Assembly: GCF_025751555.1 (NCBI RefSeq)
Contig: NZ_JAOWLB010000004.1
Span: 310,001 to 374,000, forward strand
Source: Ruegeria aquimaris
GTDB taxonomy: Bacteria; Pseudomonadota; Alphaproteobacteria; Rhodobacterales; Rhodobacteraceae
Direction: 5' to 3'
Length of the DNA stretch: 64,000 bases
Part shown: positions 24,948 through 34,868 of the stretch, in pieces
Position numbering within the stretch: the stretch's first letter is position 1
How the letters are laid out: each line of letters opens with the position of its first letter
Notes under the pieces: model-generated
The model's input: the letters and a program-made list of their open reading frames with translations, nothing else
Databases searched by the model: none
What the model was told of the DNA's origin: nothing
Program-made: the position numbers and the translations under genes

Positions 24948-26471
24948 TCAGCTTTCGGGGGGCGCGCCCCCTGCGGCGGTGCGGCGCGCGATGAAGTCTT
25001 GCAGCGCCGCGACCCGGTCAGGGTCCATGGGCGGTGGTTCGAAGTTATCCACGATCCCGCGCCAGATGCCAGTGGCGCGATGATTGGCATCGACTGCCCC
25101 GCGCTCGGTCCAGGCGCCGTAATTCGACCAGTCTCCTACCAGCGGCTCGTAGAACTGGGTCTGATAGCGGGTCATGGTGTGCGCAGCGCCAAAGAAATGG
25201 CCCATCGGCGGCACCTCGCGCAGGGCATCCAGCGCGATATCTGCATCGGTGGAGGGCGTGCCCGCGCACAGCTCGGCCACCATTTGCAGCACCTCCAGAT
25301 CGGTGATGATCTTTTCGTATGAGACGGTCAGCCCCCCTTCGAGCCAGCCCGCCGAATGGATCGTCACCGTGGCCCCGGCCAGCAGGCAGCCCCAAAGGCC
25401 GAACTGTGTCTCGTTGGCGGCCTGGGCGTCGTTGATATTGGCGGCACTGCCCCCAGCACAGCGCCAGGGCAGGCCGATGCGCCGCGCCAGTTGCCCCGCC
25501 ACCAGCGAGGCGGTGAAATGCTCGGGCGTGCCAAAGGCGGGCGCGCCCGATTTCATGTCCACATTGCTGGTGAAAGTGCCATAGCAGACTGGCGCGCCGG
25601 GCTGCGCCAGCTGGCTGAGCGTGATGGCGGCCAGCGCCTCGGCATGGCTGAGCGTCATGGCGCCCGCCACCGTCACCGGCGCCATCGCGCCCATCAGGGT
25701 AAAGGGCGTGATGATCGCCAACTGGCCATGCCGGGCAAAGTCGATCAATCCCTGCGCCATCGGCATGTCGATGGTGCGCGGCGAGTTGGTGTTGATGATC
25801 GTGTAACACCAGCTTTGCGCGCGGAACTCGACGTCGGACAGGGCGCGAAAGTCGCGGATCATCTCAAACCCGTCCATCACCTGCGGCGTACCGCGCGCGT
25901 AAAGGAACGGAACCTTGTCGGACTGGGTCAGTTCGACCTCGGTCATCGCCATGTGGCGCAGGTGCATCGGCACGTCCTGCGCCTCGACCAGCGGCGGCAC
26001 CATGTGCAGCACGTCGAAATTCTGGGTGATCTGTACCAGTTCGCGGAAATCGGCGATGGTGCCGGGGCGGCGGCCGCGCGCCAGGTCGGTGGCATGCGGA
26101 CAACCGGCACCGGGCTGGAACATCATCCAGCCGAGTTCCATCGTCAGATCCCGCTCAGGTACCGCGCCTTTCAGCGCAAAGGAGTGCGGTGCGCTGGCCA
26201 GTGCGGCGGCGACCATGTCGCGGCCGATATAGACCATCTCACCGTCGATGCGGGCACCGCCCTGTTGATAAAGGTCGCGCGCGCCGGGGTGCAGCACCTT
26301 GATGCCAAGCTCTTCGAGAACGGTCAGCGATGCCTCGTGCAGCGCCTCGATCCGGTCGTCAGAGAAGGCCGCCATCGGCGGGAACGGGTTTCGCAGGTTA
26401 CGGTAATCGACCTTGCGGGCGGGGGCCGAGGCATCGGCCCGTGCCCGCCTGCCCCGTCGCCCCGCGCTCAT
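24948..26471 (-). CDS. Trimethylamine methyltransferase (MttB) family protein, non-pyrrolysine type
   Basis: 507 residues. It has the MttB-superfamily TIM-barrel blocks: PGAGCPHATDLARG, ITPFTLMGAMAPVTVAG, PVCYGTFTSNVDMKSGAP, and the AGGSAANINDAQAANE stretch. There is no in-frame amber codon, so it is not a pyrrolysine enzyme. Non-Pyl members demethylate quaternary amines such as glycine betaine or carnitine onto a corrinoid protein; no corrinoid protein gene is present here, so the methyl acceptor is open. It overlaps the upstream gene by 4 bases, and TetR follows 13 bases later. Confidence 0.88.
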   Translation of the reverse strand: MSAGRRGRRARADASAPARKVDYRNLRNPFPPMAAFSDDRIEALHEASLTVLEELGIKVLHPGARDLYQQGGARIDGEMVYIGRDMVAAALASAPHSFALKGAVPERDLTMELGWMMFQPGAGCPHATDLARGRRPGTIADFRELVQITQNFDVLHMVPPLVEAQDVPMHLRHMAMTEVELTQSDKVPFLYARGTPQVMDGFEMIRDFRALSDVEFRAQSWCYTIINTNSPRTIDMPMAQGLIDFARHGQLAIITPFTLMGAMAPVTVAGAMTLSHAEALAAITLSQLAQPGAPVCYGTFTSNVDMKSGAPAFGTPEHFTASLVAGQLARRIGLPWRCAGGSAANINDAQAANETQFGLWGCLLAGATVTIHSAGWLEGGLTVSYEKIITDLEVLQMVAELCAGTPSTDADIALDALREVPPMGHFFGAAHTMTRYQTQFYEPLVGDWSNYGAWTERGAVDANHRATGIWRGIVDNFEPPPMDPDRVAALQDFIARRTAAGGAPPES

Positions 26472-28876
26472 CCGCGCATCGCCTTGCCCTCGGGGTCATA
26501 GGGCGACGGCGCGATGATCACGGCGGGCCGTTCGACACCCACGACATGCACGCTGACTGCTGTACCCGGCTGTGCCTTGTCCCTGTCCACCAGCGCCATG
26601 GCCAGCGACTTGCCGGTGTAATGGCCATAGGCGCCCGATGTGACAAAGCCGATCTGCTTGCCATCCGCCCAGACCGGTTCATAGCCCGAGGCATCGGCGT
26701 CGGCCGCGTCGACCTCCAGCGTCACCTGCACCCGGGCCGGGCCATTGCCATCGCGCTCGGCGATGGCCGCGTCGCGACCGATGAAATCGCCCTTGTCCCA
26801 GGCGATCCAGCGGTCCATGGCGGTCATGCCGGGGGTGCGATCCTGGGTGAATTCCGCCGACCAGATACCAAAGCTCTTTTCGATCCGGGTCGACAGCAAG
26901 GCGTTGAAACCCACCTCGCGGATGCCCTCGCCTGCCCCGGCCTCCAGCAGCATCCGGCGCAGCGCGATGTGCTCGCCATAGCGGCAGTTGATCTCGTAGC
27001 CCATCTCGCCGGTGACCGACATTCGGGCGACGCGGGCACGGACCAAACCGATGTCAAAGTCGCCGCAGCCCATGAATTTCAGGGCCGAGATATCCTGTTC
27101 GGCCAGTTTCTCTATCACAGCGCGGCATTTCGGGCCGACAAGAGCAAAACCGCAGATCTCCTCGCCCAGATCACGGACAGCCACCCCATCGTCGAGATGG
27201 TCGTTGAACCAGCGCATATGCCAGGCCCGCAGGTAATAGGAGCCCATGATCCACCATGTTCCGTCGCCCCAGTTGAGCAGGGTCAAGTCGCCCTTGAGGC
27301 GCCCCGTCTCGCTGAGCATCACGGCAAGGCGCGCGCGGCCCGGAGCGGGCAGCTTGGTGGCAAAAAGCTTATCCAGCCAAGCTTCGGCGTTGGGTCCCGA
27401 GACCTCGAACCGGGAAAAGCCCGTGATGTCCATCAGGCCAACGCCTTCACGGATCACCCGGCATTCCTCGGCCACGATCGGATGCGCGTTCGAGCGTTTC
27501 AGCGTAAGGTTCTCGACGAAATCCTTGGACGGCGCGAAGTAGAGCGGCACCTCGAGATCCCAGCTGACGCCCCACCGGCAGCCCGCCGCCGTCATGGCGT
27601 CATGCGCGGGGGCCATTTTCAGCGGACGACCCGCCGGAAGCTGCTCGTTCGGGTAGGACATCACGAAGCGGCGCGAATAGAACTGGCCGGTGGTCTCGCG
27701 GATGTAGCGCTTGTTCTGCGCATAGTCGCCATAGCGCGCCACGTCCATCGACATGGCATCCGCCTCGGGCTCGCCATGGATCATCCATTCGGCCAGCGTC
27801 TTGCCGACGCCGCCGCCCTGGAGGAAGCCCGCCATGACCGCGCAGGCCGACCAATAGCCGCGTTTGCCCGGCACCGGGCCGACCAGCGGGTTGCCATCGG
27901 GAGAAAAGGTAAAGGCGCCGTTGACCCAGGTCTTGATGCCGACATCCTGGATCGAGGGATAGCGGGCAAAACCCAGCATAAGCTCGTTCTCGATCCGGTC
28001 GAGCTGTTCCTGGAACAGCTCCTCGCCATAGTTCCACGGCGCGCCGTCCATCGCCCAATGTTCGTGGTTGATCTCGTAGATACCGACCAGGATGCCCTTC
28101 TGATCCTGCCGCATATAGGTGAAGCCTTCGAGATCGACGGTCATCGGCATTTCGAATTCCGCCGCCGCGACCTCGGGCACGGTGTCGGTGATCAGGTAAT
28201 GGTGTTTCAGCGGCGACACCGGCAGTTCGACGCCCGCCATGCGGCCCACCTGCTTGGCCCAGAGACCGGCGGCATTGACCACATGTTCGCAGGTGATCGT
28301 GCCCTTGTCGGTGACCACCTGCCAGCCATCGGCGGTCTGGATCAGGCGCTCGACCTTGGTGTCCTCGTAGTATTCCGCGCCGCGCTTGCGGGCGGCGGTG
28401 GCATAGGCCTGCACCGTGCCTGTGGTGTCGATATAGCCTTCGCGGTCGGCCCACATCGCACCCAGAACACCGTCGGTCGACATGATCGGGCAACGCCGTT
28501 GCGCCTCTTGCGGCGTCAGCAGTTCGCAATCGTCGATGCCGATCGACTGAAAGATGCGATAATTCGCCTGCAACCATTCCCAGCGTTCCGGCGTGCCCGC
28601 CAGTGTCAGACCGCCGGTCATGTGCAGCCCGATGTTCTGGCCGGATTCCTTCTCGATCTCGGACAGCAGGTCGATGGTATAGGCCTGCAAGGCCGCCATG
28701 TTGGGATCGGCGTTCAGCGCATGGATGCCGCCCGCCGCGTGCCAAGAGGAACCAGAGGCCAGGCGCCGCCGTTCCAGCATCACCACATCGGTCCAGCCGA
28801 ACTTGGCCAGATGATAGAGAACAGAGGCGCCAACCACGCCACCCCCGATGACCACAACGCGATACTGAGACTTCAT
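26468..28876 (-). CDS. Dimethylglycine/sarcosine dehydrogenase-like FAD and GcvT-domain protein
   Basis: 802 residues from ATG 28876, set by AGGAG 8 bases upstream. The N-terminal DAO domain (residues 1-370) has VVVIGGGVVGASVLYHL and SSWHAAGGIHAL, where His marks the usual covalent FAD position. Next come an FAO_M linker domain and a GcvT-type tetrahydrofolate domain (about 420-800) with GVGLMDITGFSRFEVSG and a terminal barrel. Family members oxidise N-methyl groups and pass formaldehyde to folate. It is the first gene of the operon with MttB, TetR and the second FAD oxidase. Confidence 0.9.
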   Translation of the reverse strand: MKSQYRVVVIGGGVVGASVLYHLAKFGWTDVVMLERRRLASGSSWHAAGGIHALNADPNMAALQAYTIDLLSEIEKESGQNIGLHMTGGLTLAGTPERWEWLQANYRIFQSIGIDDCELLTPQEAQRRCPIMSTDGVLGAMWADREGYIDTTGTVQAYATAARKRGAEYYEDTKVERLIQTADGWQVVTDKGTITCEHVVNAAGLWAKQVGRMAGVELPVSPLKHHYLITDTVPEVAAAEFEMPMTVDLEGFTYMRQDQKGILVGIYEINHEHWAMDGAPWNYGEELFQEQLDRIENELMLGFARYPSIQDVGIKTWVNGAFTFSPDGNPLVGPVPGKRGYWSACAVMAGFLQGGGVGKTLAEWMIHGEPEADAMSMDVARYGDYAQNKRYIRETTGQFYSRRFVMSYPNEQLPAGRPLKMAPAHDAMTAAGCRWGVSWDLEVPLYFAPSKDFVENLTLKRSNAHPIVAEECRVIREGVGLMDITGFSRFEVSGPNAEAWLDKLFATKLPAPGRARLAVMLSETGRLKGDLTLLNWGDGTWWIMGSYYLRAWHMRWFNDHLDDGVAVRDLGEEICGFALVGPKCRAVIEKLAEQDISALKFMGCGDFDIGLVRARVARMSVTGEMGYEINCRYGEHIALRRMLLEAGAGEGIREVGFNALLSTRIEKSFGIWSAEFTQDRTPGMTAMDRWIAWDKGDFIGRDAAIAERDGNGPARVQVTLEVDAADADASGYEPVWADGKQIGFVTSGAYGHYTGKSLAMALVDRDKAQPGTAVSVHVVGVERPAVIIAPSPYDPEGKAMRG

Positions 28877-28925
28877 CCGGACTCTCCTGACTGGATGTCG
28901 GCAGGCTAATGGCAAGCGGAAAACC

Positions 28926-28957
28926 TGTCTAGACATTTATGTACAGTACTGAAAATC
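28926..28957. promoter_or_regulatory. Palindromic operator candidate upstream of the amine operon
   Basis: Perfect TGTCTAGACA (28926-28935), followed by ACATTTATGT (28932-28941) and GTACAGTAC (28941-28949), overlapping dyads about 50-75 bases before the dehydrogenase start. A plausible site for the operon's TetR protein; it also faces the divergent lipoprotein gene. Confidence 0.4.
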
Positions 28958-29025
28958 CCGTTCCAACTTGCCCGAAAACGCCGGATATGTTGAGATTCCC
29001 AGGTATTTTCTGTTCTGGGATTATC

Positions 29026-29631
29026 ATGACCAAACCTGCGCGATTGCTCTGCATCCTGTCGCTGCTTCTGATGTTGACCGCCTGTATCGGCATCGAGAAA
29101 TACGGCAGCGCGGACTATTACGACCACCTTGTTCCCGAGGAGATCGAGGTGATCATGCCGCCGAATGCCCCCTATATCTCGGAACAGTTCCGCTATGACG
29201 GCGAAAAGATCCACCAGGGGATCGATATCTGGGGCAAGCGGGGAACGCCGGTTCTGGCGGCGGCCCCAGGCAAGGTCAGCAAGAGCTTTTACGAGCCCGC
29301 CTATGGGCATCGCATCGTCATCGACCATGGCCTGGCGCCGAATGGCGAGCGGCTTTTTACGGTGTACAAGCATCTGGACCAGCGCCTCGCGCAAGAGGGC
29401 GAGCCCGTGGCGCGGGGTCAGCAGATCGCAACCATGGGCGATACCGGCGCTCTGGGAATGCTAGTGCATCTGCATTTCGAAACCATGCGGTGGTCCAAGA
29501 CCAAGGGCGAGATCTATTACGATCCGCATCTGGTGTGGATGGACGGGGTCGGCAGGGTGACCTGCTTCGAGGCGGACAAGCGTTATGCTGACGCGCCGTT
29601 CCGAACGACCTATCCGGTGCGGTGCAGGTAG
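29026..29631 (+). CDS. M23 family metallopeptidase lipoprotein
   Basis: 201 residues. A lipoprotein signal with lipobox LTAC (Cys20) implies membrane anchoring in the envelope. The LytM/M23 domain is short but complete. Its zinc ligands are His63 and Asp67 in HQGIDIWG and His150 in HLHFE, with catalytic His in YKHLD. Such proteins cut or remodel peptidoglycan cross-links or act as cell-division cofactors. I start it at ATG 29026 because it gives a clean lipoprotein signal, although no strong ribosome site is visible; an earlier ATG at 28987 is possible. Confidence 0.87.
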   Translation: MTKPARLLCILSLLLMLTACIGIEKYGSADYYDHLVPEEIEVIMPPNAPYISEQFRYDGEKIHQGIDIWGKRGTPVLAAAPGKVSKSFYEPAYGHRIVIDHGLAPNGERLFTVYKHLDQRLAQEGEPVARGQQIATMGDTGALGMLVHLHFETMRWSKTKGEIYYDPHLVWMDGVGRVTCFEADKRYADAPFRTTYPVRCR

Positions 29632-29706
29632 CGGTTCCTGCCTTGCCCAAAGCCCCGGAAGGCCAAAGATCACGGCAGGCGCGAGCATCTGTCGCTCGAC
29701 TGGGGT

Positions 29707-30336
29707 CTATTTCTGAGCCGAGGGTCGCGCCTTGATCGCCTCGTACCAGGCTCGCGTGGCTGTATGCCCCTCGGGCACGCGCATTTTCACCACCCGCGCG
29801 AAATCGACAAAGACAAAGGTCGAGATATCGGCCAGCGTGAAGTGGTCGCAGGCGATATAGGGACTTTCGGACAGGCGCTCTTCCAGAAGGTCGAAAAACC
29901 GCCCGATCCGGTCAAGCCCACGCTGTGCCAGTTCCGGGATCTGGGCATAATTCGCCGGTCCCGGAATGGCACGATCCGCAAACGCGGGATGAGAGTTGCG
30001 CAGCGCCTCGGCGACGGGCATCCCGCCTTGCTGCTCGGCAATCGCGTTCCACATCATCACCAGACCCTTTTCATCGGCCGTGCGCCCCATCAAAGGCGGT
30101 TCGGGGAACCGCGCCTCAAGATAAGCGGCGATGCCGAGGTTCTCGGTCAGGACCGTGCCCTCGTCAGTCACCAGAACAGGGATTGTCGCACGCGGATTTA
30201 CGGCCTTGAACGCGGGCAGCAGCTGTTCGCCCTTGGCGATCGATATGTCGCGGGTTTCGATTGCCAGCCCTTTTTCGGCGATGAACATGCGGGCGCGGCG
30301 CGGGTTCGGCGCGGTGGAGCAATCGTAGAACAGCAT
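29707..30336 (-). CDS. Glutathione S-transferase family protein
   Basis: 209 residues. The N-terminal thioredoxin-like domain has YDCSTAPNPRRARMFIAEKG, where serine at position 7 is the likely thiol-activating residue. The cis-proline TIPVLV and the ENLGIAAYLEARFP glutathione-binding block follow. The C-terminal all-helical domain includes the folding motif FTLADIS. It conjugates or reduces small electrophiles with glutathione; the substrate is unknown. AAGGAG lies 9 bases before the ATG. It is probably monocistronic. Confidence 0.92.
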   Translation of the reverse strand: MLFYDCSTAPNPRRARMFIAEKGLAIETRDISIAKGEQLLPAFKAVNPRATIPVLVTDEGTVLTENLGIAAYLEARFPEPPLMGRTADEKGLVMMWNAIAEQQGGMPVAEALRNSHPAFADRAIPGPANYAQIPELAQRGLDRIGRFFDLLEERLSESPYIACDHFTLADISTFVFVDFARVVKMRVPEGHTATRAWYEAIKARPSAQK

Positions 30337-30433
30337 GGCAGGCGTCTCCTTCTGGCTTGCGGCAGAATAGGCACGGCGACACGCCCGCGCCTAGGGATAC
30401 GCGCGCGTGACCCTGCGGCAGATCACCCCGGCG

Positions 30434-30937
30434 TTACCCGCGTCGGTAGATGAAACAGCGCCCCTCGACCGCGCCGGGCGGCAGCGGCAGTTCCTCCAGC
30501 CCGTCGAAATACATCCGGTCGCTCGACACCATCAGCCCGCCCGGCGCCAGGTGCGGTTCGACAAGGGGCGAGATCATGCGCGCGAACTTGTCGTTCTTTT
30601 CGCGGTTATGGCCGCCCAGATCGGCATGGATCAGGCTGGCGACCGGGCCCGAGCGGGCCAGCGTGGCGGGAAGGGTTTCTCGGATATCGCCCAGAACCAG
30701 GCGGTCATCGGGCGGGGTGGAATCGGGATGCGAGGCGACCGCGCGTTCAAAGACAAGGATATCGCGCCCAGATATGTGCTGGGTCAGATGGTGATAGGTT
30801 CGGCCGTTGCCCAGACCCAACTCGTAAACCGGGCCCTTCATAGCGGCAGTCAGCGCGATGGCGTGATCCAGGCAGGCCCGCTGCGACACCATCCGGTCGA
30901 TGAAAAGGTCCAGGCGGCTTTGCTCAGTCCGGGTCAC
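30434..30937 (-). CDS. Small class I SAM-dependent methyltransferase (paralogue A)
   Basis: 167 residues from GTG 30937, preceded by AGGGGAG at 9 bases. A Rossmann-type SAM motif I variant is YELGLGNGRTYHHL at about 38-51. Later conserved points are FERAVASHPDSTPP (motif II region) and IHADLGGHNREKND (motif IV). It is much shorter than typical methyltransferases and matches the gene at 47011 block for block, including the TPP and GHN/GMG positions. The substrate is unknown; catalytic activity is not certain in such a reduced fold. Confidence 0.8.
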   Translation of the reverse strand: MTRTEQSRLDLFIDRMVSQRACLDHAIALTAAMKGPVYELGLGNGRTYHHLTQHISGRDILVFERAVASHPDSTPPDDRLVLGDIRETLPATLARSGPVASLIHADLGGHNREKNDKFARMISPLVEPHLAPGGLMVSSDRMYFDGLEELPLPPGAVEGRCFIYRRG

Positions 30938-31173
30938 GTCGATGTTCTCCCCTTTGGTACAGGCCTGTGGCGGCCGCGCCGACCCTCATGCCAAATTGCT
31001 TGGGCCAATGGTAGCCGAAGATGCACAGATTATCGCTTTTTCGTGAGGTCAGTCTTGAAATTGAGGTTTGACGAACCGGCTCCGGTCGCGCGACAGTGCT
31101 GTTATAAAAAGAAGACCGCTGGGGGTATTGAAGAGATTATGTCGTTTTCTGGCCAGTCGGGTGGGACACCTGA

Positions 31174-32946
31174 ATGACCCCTTTGTTGTCTGTCGAAAAC
31201 CTCAGCATCGGGTTTGGCGCCGCGGAACCGGCTGTTCGGGGCGTCAGTTTCGACGTCATGCCGGGCGAAACGCTTGCCCTCGTCGGCGAATCCGGGTCGG
31301 GCAAGACGATCTCGTGCCGTGCGGTTCTGCGTATCCTTCCCAAGGCCGCCCAGATTCGCACAGGCCGGGTGATCCTGAACGGCGAAGACGGGACGACAAT
31401 ACTATCGGACCTCAGCGAGCGGCAGATGCGTCGCATTCGCGGCAACCGTATCTCGATGATCTTTCAGGAGCCGATGCGCTCGCTGTCGCCGCTGCACAAG
31501 ATCGGCAACCAGGTCAGCGAGGTGCTGTGGCTGCATCGCGGCGCCAGCGAGGGCCAAGCGCGGAAAGAGATACTGGAGCAATTCGAGCGCGTCGGCTTTC
31601 CTGACCCGGACCGTGCCTATAACTCCTACCCTTTCGAACTGTCGGGCGGCATGCGGCAACGCGCGATGATCGCCATGGCGATGGTCGCCAAGCCTGATCT
31701 GCTGATCGCGGACGAGCCGACAACGGCGCTGGATGTGACCACCCAGGCGCAGGTGCTGGGCCTGATCAAGGATCTTCAGCGCGAAACGGGCATGGCGTTG
31801 ATCCTCGTCACCCATGATCTGGGCGTGGTGGCGAACATGGCCGAAAAGGTCGTGGTCATGCACAAGGGCCGCGTCATGGAAAGCGGTACCGCAGCCGCGA
31901 TCCTGCGGGCGCCCGCGCACCCCTATACGCAACAGCTGTTCGACGCGGCCCCCGCCATTCCGGATGCGCAGATCGTTGGCTTGCCCCCGTCGCAAGAGGA
32001 TCTGATCCTTGAGATGAAAGCGGTGTCCAAGACCTATACCATGCGGTCGGGACGCGGATGGAAGGCCGAAAAGCTGATCTATGCCTGTCGCGGGGTCGAT
32101 TTCAGGCTGCCGCGCGGCCGGACATTGGCCATCGTCGGTGAAAGCGGCTCGGGCAAGACCACCGCGGCGCGGATCGCGCTGGGGGCGGAACCGCCGGACC
32201 CGGGCGGAGAGGTGCTGTTTCGGACCCGGGCCGGGGCGGACCCGTTGACCGTGCACAAGATGGACCGCACCCAGCGCACCGCGTTCCAGCGGCAGGCGCA
32301 GATGGTGTTCCAGGACCCGTTCAGCTCGCTCAGCCCGCGCATGCGCATCCAGGACGCGATGACCGAACCACTGGAGATTCACCGGATCGGCACCCGCGCC
32401 GAGCAACGCGAGCGGGCCGCCGAGATGCTGTCACGGGTGGGATTGAACCCCGACATGCTGAAACGCTATCCACATGCGTTTTCCGGTGGCCAGCGGCAGC
32501 GGCTGTCCATCGCCCGCGCCATGATGCTCGACCCGTCGATGATCGTCTGCGACGAGCCGACCTCGGCGCTGGACGTGTCGGTCCAGGACCAGATCCTGAC
32601 CCTGCTGGAACAGTTGCAGGAAACGCTGAAGCTGTCTTACCTGTTCATCAGCCACGATCTGGCCGTGGTGGCCCGGATCGCCGATGAGGTGGCCGTGATG
32701 CGCCAGGGGCTGGTGGTCGAACAGGCCCCGCCCGAGACGCTGTTCCATAATCCGCAGCATCCCTATACCAAGGCGCTGATCGCAGCGCAGCCCGAACCGG
32801 ATATTGACCGCCCCATCAACCTGAAACTGGTCGCGCTTGGCGCAGGGTCCCCGGACACCTGGGCAGAAGCCTTCCGTTTCACCGACTCCGTGATACCCTC
32901 GCTGGTAGAACTGGAGCCAGGACACAAGGTACGTTGCCATGTTTGA
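31174..32946 (+). CDS. Oligopeptide-type ABC transporter, duplicated ATP-binding protein
   Basis: 590 residues with two complete ATPase domains in one chain. Domain 1 (about 1-265) has GESGSGKT at 38-45, LSGGMRQR and [12 protein letters not shown]. Domain 2 (about 275-560) has [16 protein letters not shown] and [12 protein letters not shown]. Both end in the oligopeptide-type tail HPYTQ/HPYTK. This layout is that of YejF, or of DppD-DppF fused. It energises import through the two permeases downstream. The next gene overlaps its end by 8 bases. Confidence 0.94.
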   Translation: MTPLLSVENLSIGFGAAEPAVRGVSFDVMPGETLALVGESGSGKTISCRAVLRILPKAAQIRTGRVILNGEDGTTILSDLSERQMRRIRGNRISMIFQEPMRSLSPLHKIGNQVSEVLWLHRGASEGQARKEILEQFERVGFPDPDRAYNSYPFELSGGMRQRAMIAMAMVAKPDLLIADEPTTALDVTTQAQVLGLIKDLQRETGMALILVTHDLGVVANMAEKVVVMHKGRVMESGTAAAILRAPAHPYTQQLFDAAPAIPDAQIVGLPPSQEDLILEMKAVSKTYTMRSGRGWKAEKLIYACRGVDFRLPRGRTLAIVGESGSGKTTAARIALGAEPPDPGGEVLFRTRAGADPLTVHKMDRTQRTAFQRQAQMVFQDPFSSLSPRMRIQDAMTEPLEIHRIGTRAEQRERAAEMLSRVGLNPDMLKRYPHAFSGGQRQRLSIARAMMLDPSMIVCDEPTSALDVSVQDQILTLLEQLQETLKLSYLFISHDLAVVARIADEVAVMRQGLVVEQAPPETLFHNPQHPYTKALIAAQPEPDIDRPINLKLVALGAGSPDTWAEAFRFTDSVIPSLVELEPGHKVRCHV

Positions 32947-34855
32947 ATTGCCCCGCCGATCCTTTTCGCTTGCGTTGACACTGGTGCTTGCCGGGCTGTC
33001 ATCGGCAGGCGCCCAATCGCTGCCACCGTTGCAGGAGACAACGTTTTGGGAGCCCGAAGTGCAGGCCGGCGACCTGCCCCCGATCGACCGGCGTATCCCC
33101 GAAGAACCCCTGATCGTCGATCTCGAAGCCAAGGGCCGGGAATTCGGCACGCAGGGCGGCGTGATGCGCACCATGATCACCCGCTCCAAGGACGTCCGCC
33201 AGATGGTGGTCTATGGCTATGCCCGCCTGGTCGGCTACAACGACAAGTACGAGTTGGTGCCGGATATCCTCAACGCGTTCGAAAACGAAGAAAACCGCAA
33301 GTTCACCCTGCATATGCGCAAGGGCCACAAATGGTCGGATGGCAGTGCCTTTACCTCGGCCGATTTCGAATACTGGTGGAAGGATGTCGCCAACAATCCG
33401 CTTCTCAGCCCCGCAGGCCCGCCCGATTTCCTGCTGGTGAACGGCAAGCCGCCGCGCGTGAGCTTTCCCGATGAAACCACGGTGATCTACGAGTGGGACG
33501 ACCAGAACCCCAGCTTCCTGCAATCGCTCGCACAGGCCAGCCCGCCGTTCATCTATCGGCCCGCCGAGTTCCTGAAACAGTATCACGAAGACTATGCCGA
33601 CCCGGCCAAGCTGGCCGCCGAAGTCGAGGAGCACAGGGTCAAGAGCTGGGCCGCGCTGCACAACAAGCTGGACAACATGTACCAGTTCGACAATGCGCGT
33701 TTGCCAACGCTACAACCCTGGATCAACGCCAGCGAGGGCAAGAAGATCCGCCACAACTTCGTGCGCAACCCCTTTTATCACCGCATCGACGCGCGTGGGG
33801 TGCAACTCCCGTACATCGACATCGTCGAGATGGAGATCGTGGCTCCCGGTCTGGTCGCCGCAAAATCCAACGCCGGCGAGGTCGACCTTCAGGGGCGCGG
33901 GCTTGATTTCCGCGATGCCTCGATCCTGAAAAAGGGCGAAGCGACGGGAAACTACAAGACCGTTTTGTGGCAAACCGGGGTCGCCTCGCAAATCGCGATC
34001 TACCCGAACCTGAACTATGAGGACGACGCCTGGCGCGCGATCTTGCGCGATGTGCGCCTGCGGCGCGCGCTGTCGCTGGCGATCGACCGGGCGTCGATCA
34101 ACCAGGCCCTGTTTTTTAAACTGGCCAAGCCTGGCGCGATGACGGTGCTGCCCGCCTCGCCCTTCTACAAGGAAGAGAACCGCACCGCCTGGGCCGCGTT
34201 TGATCCGGCGCAGGCCAACGCGCTGCTGGATGAAATGGGTCTGGACAAGCGGGACAGCAGCGGCACCCGCCTGTTGCCAGACGGTCGTCCGATGGAGCTG
34301 GTGATTGAAACTGCGGGCGAGCGGCAGGAGGTGGAGAACGCGCTTCAGATCGTGACCGACACTTGGCGCGAGATCGGTGTAAAGCTGATCATGCGCCCGC
34401 TGGACCGCGATATCCTGCGCAACCGTGTCTTTGCCGGAACCACCATGGCTTCGGTCTGGTTCGGCTGGGACAACGGCATTCCGCAAACCTACACGTCGCC
34501 CGCCTATCTGGCGCCGACGGACCAGGTCTTTCTGGCTTGGCCGAAATGGGGCCAGTTCTATCAGACGGCGGGCCAGGTCGGAGAACCGCCCGACCTGCCG
34601 CCCGCCCAGCGCCTGATGGAACTGCTGACCATGTGGGAAACAGCGACCGACGATGCGCAGCGCGCGGCCGCCTGGACCGAAATGCTGGCCATTCACGCCA
34701 GCGAAGTCTACGGTATCGGCATATTGGCCGAAGCGCCGCAGCCCATCGTCGTATCCAACCGGATGCGCAACGTGCCCAAGAAGGGCATGTGGGCCTGGGA
34801 CCCCGGTGCGCATTTCGGCGTGCACCGGATGGATGAATTCTTTGTCGTGGACTGA
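32939..34855 (+). CDS. ABC transporter substrate-binding protein, family 5 (peptide/microcin C type)
   Basis: 638 residues with a Sec signal peptide ([19 protein letters not shown], cleavage near AGAQS). The SBP_bac_5 fold has VVYGYARLVGYND, FTLHMRKGHKWSDG as the family signature, and RRALSLAIDRASIN. The length and the AFYxRI-type motifs match YejA-like proteins rather than DppA. It binds a peptide or peptide-like compound in the periplasm and delivers it to the permeases. Confidence 0.93.
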   Translation: MFELPRRSFSLALTLVLAGLSSAGAQSLPPLQETTFWEPEVQAGDLPPIDRRIPEEPLIVDLEAKGREFGTQGGVMRTMITRSKDVRQMVVYGYARLVGYNDKYELVPDILNAFENEENRKFTLHMRKGHKWSDGSAFTSADFEYWWKDVANNPLLSPAGPPDFLLVNGKPPRVSFPDETTVIYEWDDQNPSFLQSLAQASPPFIYRPAEFLKQYHEDYADPAKLAAEVEEHRVKSWAALHNKLDNMYQFDNARLPTLQPWINASEGKKIRHNFVRNPFYHRIDARGVQLPYIDIVEMEIVAPGLVAAKSNAGEVDLQGRGLDFRDASILKKGEATGNYKTVLWQTGVASQIAIYPNLNYEDDAWRAILRDVRLRRALSLAIDRASINQALFFKLAKPGAMTVLPASPFYKEENRTAWAAFDPAQANALLDEMGLDKRDSSGTRLLPDGRPMELVIETAGERQEVENALQIVTDTWREIGVKLIMRPLDRDILRNRVFAGTTMASVWFGWDNGIPQTYTSPAYLAPTDQVFLAWPKWGQFYQTAGQVGEPPDLPPAQRLMELLTMWETATDDAQRAAAWTEMLAIHASEVYGIGILAEAPQPIVVSNRMRNVPKKGMWAWDPGAHFGVHRMDEFFVVD

Positions 34856-34868
34856 CGGAACCGGCTGA

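Noticed and set aside
24948-26471. Pyrrolysine-containing MttB
   Set aside because: No in-frame TAG occurs in the gene, so it is a non-Pyl family member.
26330-28909. 859-codon plus-strand frame opposite the dimethylglycine dehydrogenase-like gene
   Set aside because: The minus-strand protein has clear FAD and GcvT domains; the plus frame is composition-driven.
31174-32946. Duplicated ABC ATPase as the RTX exporter
   Set aside because: The cassettes carry oligopeptide-type tails and are coupled to a binding protein and two permeases, so this is an importer.
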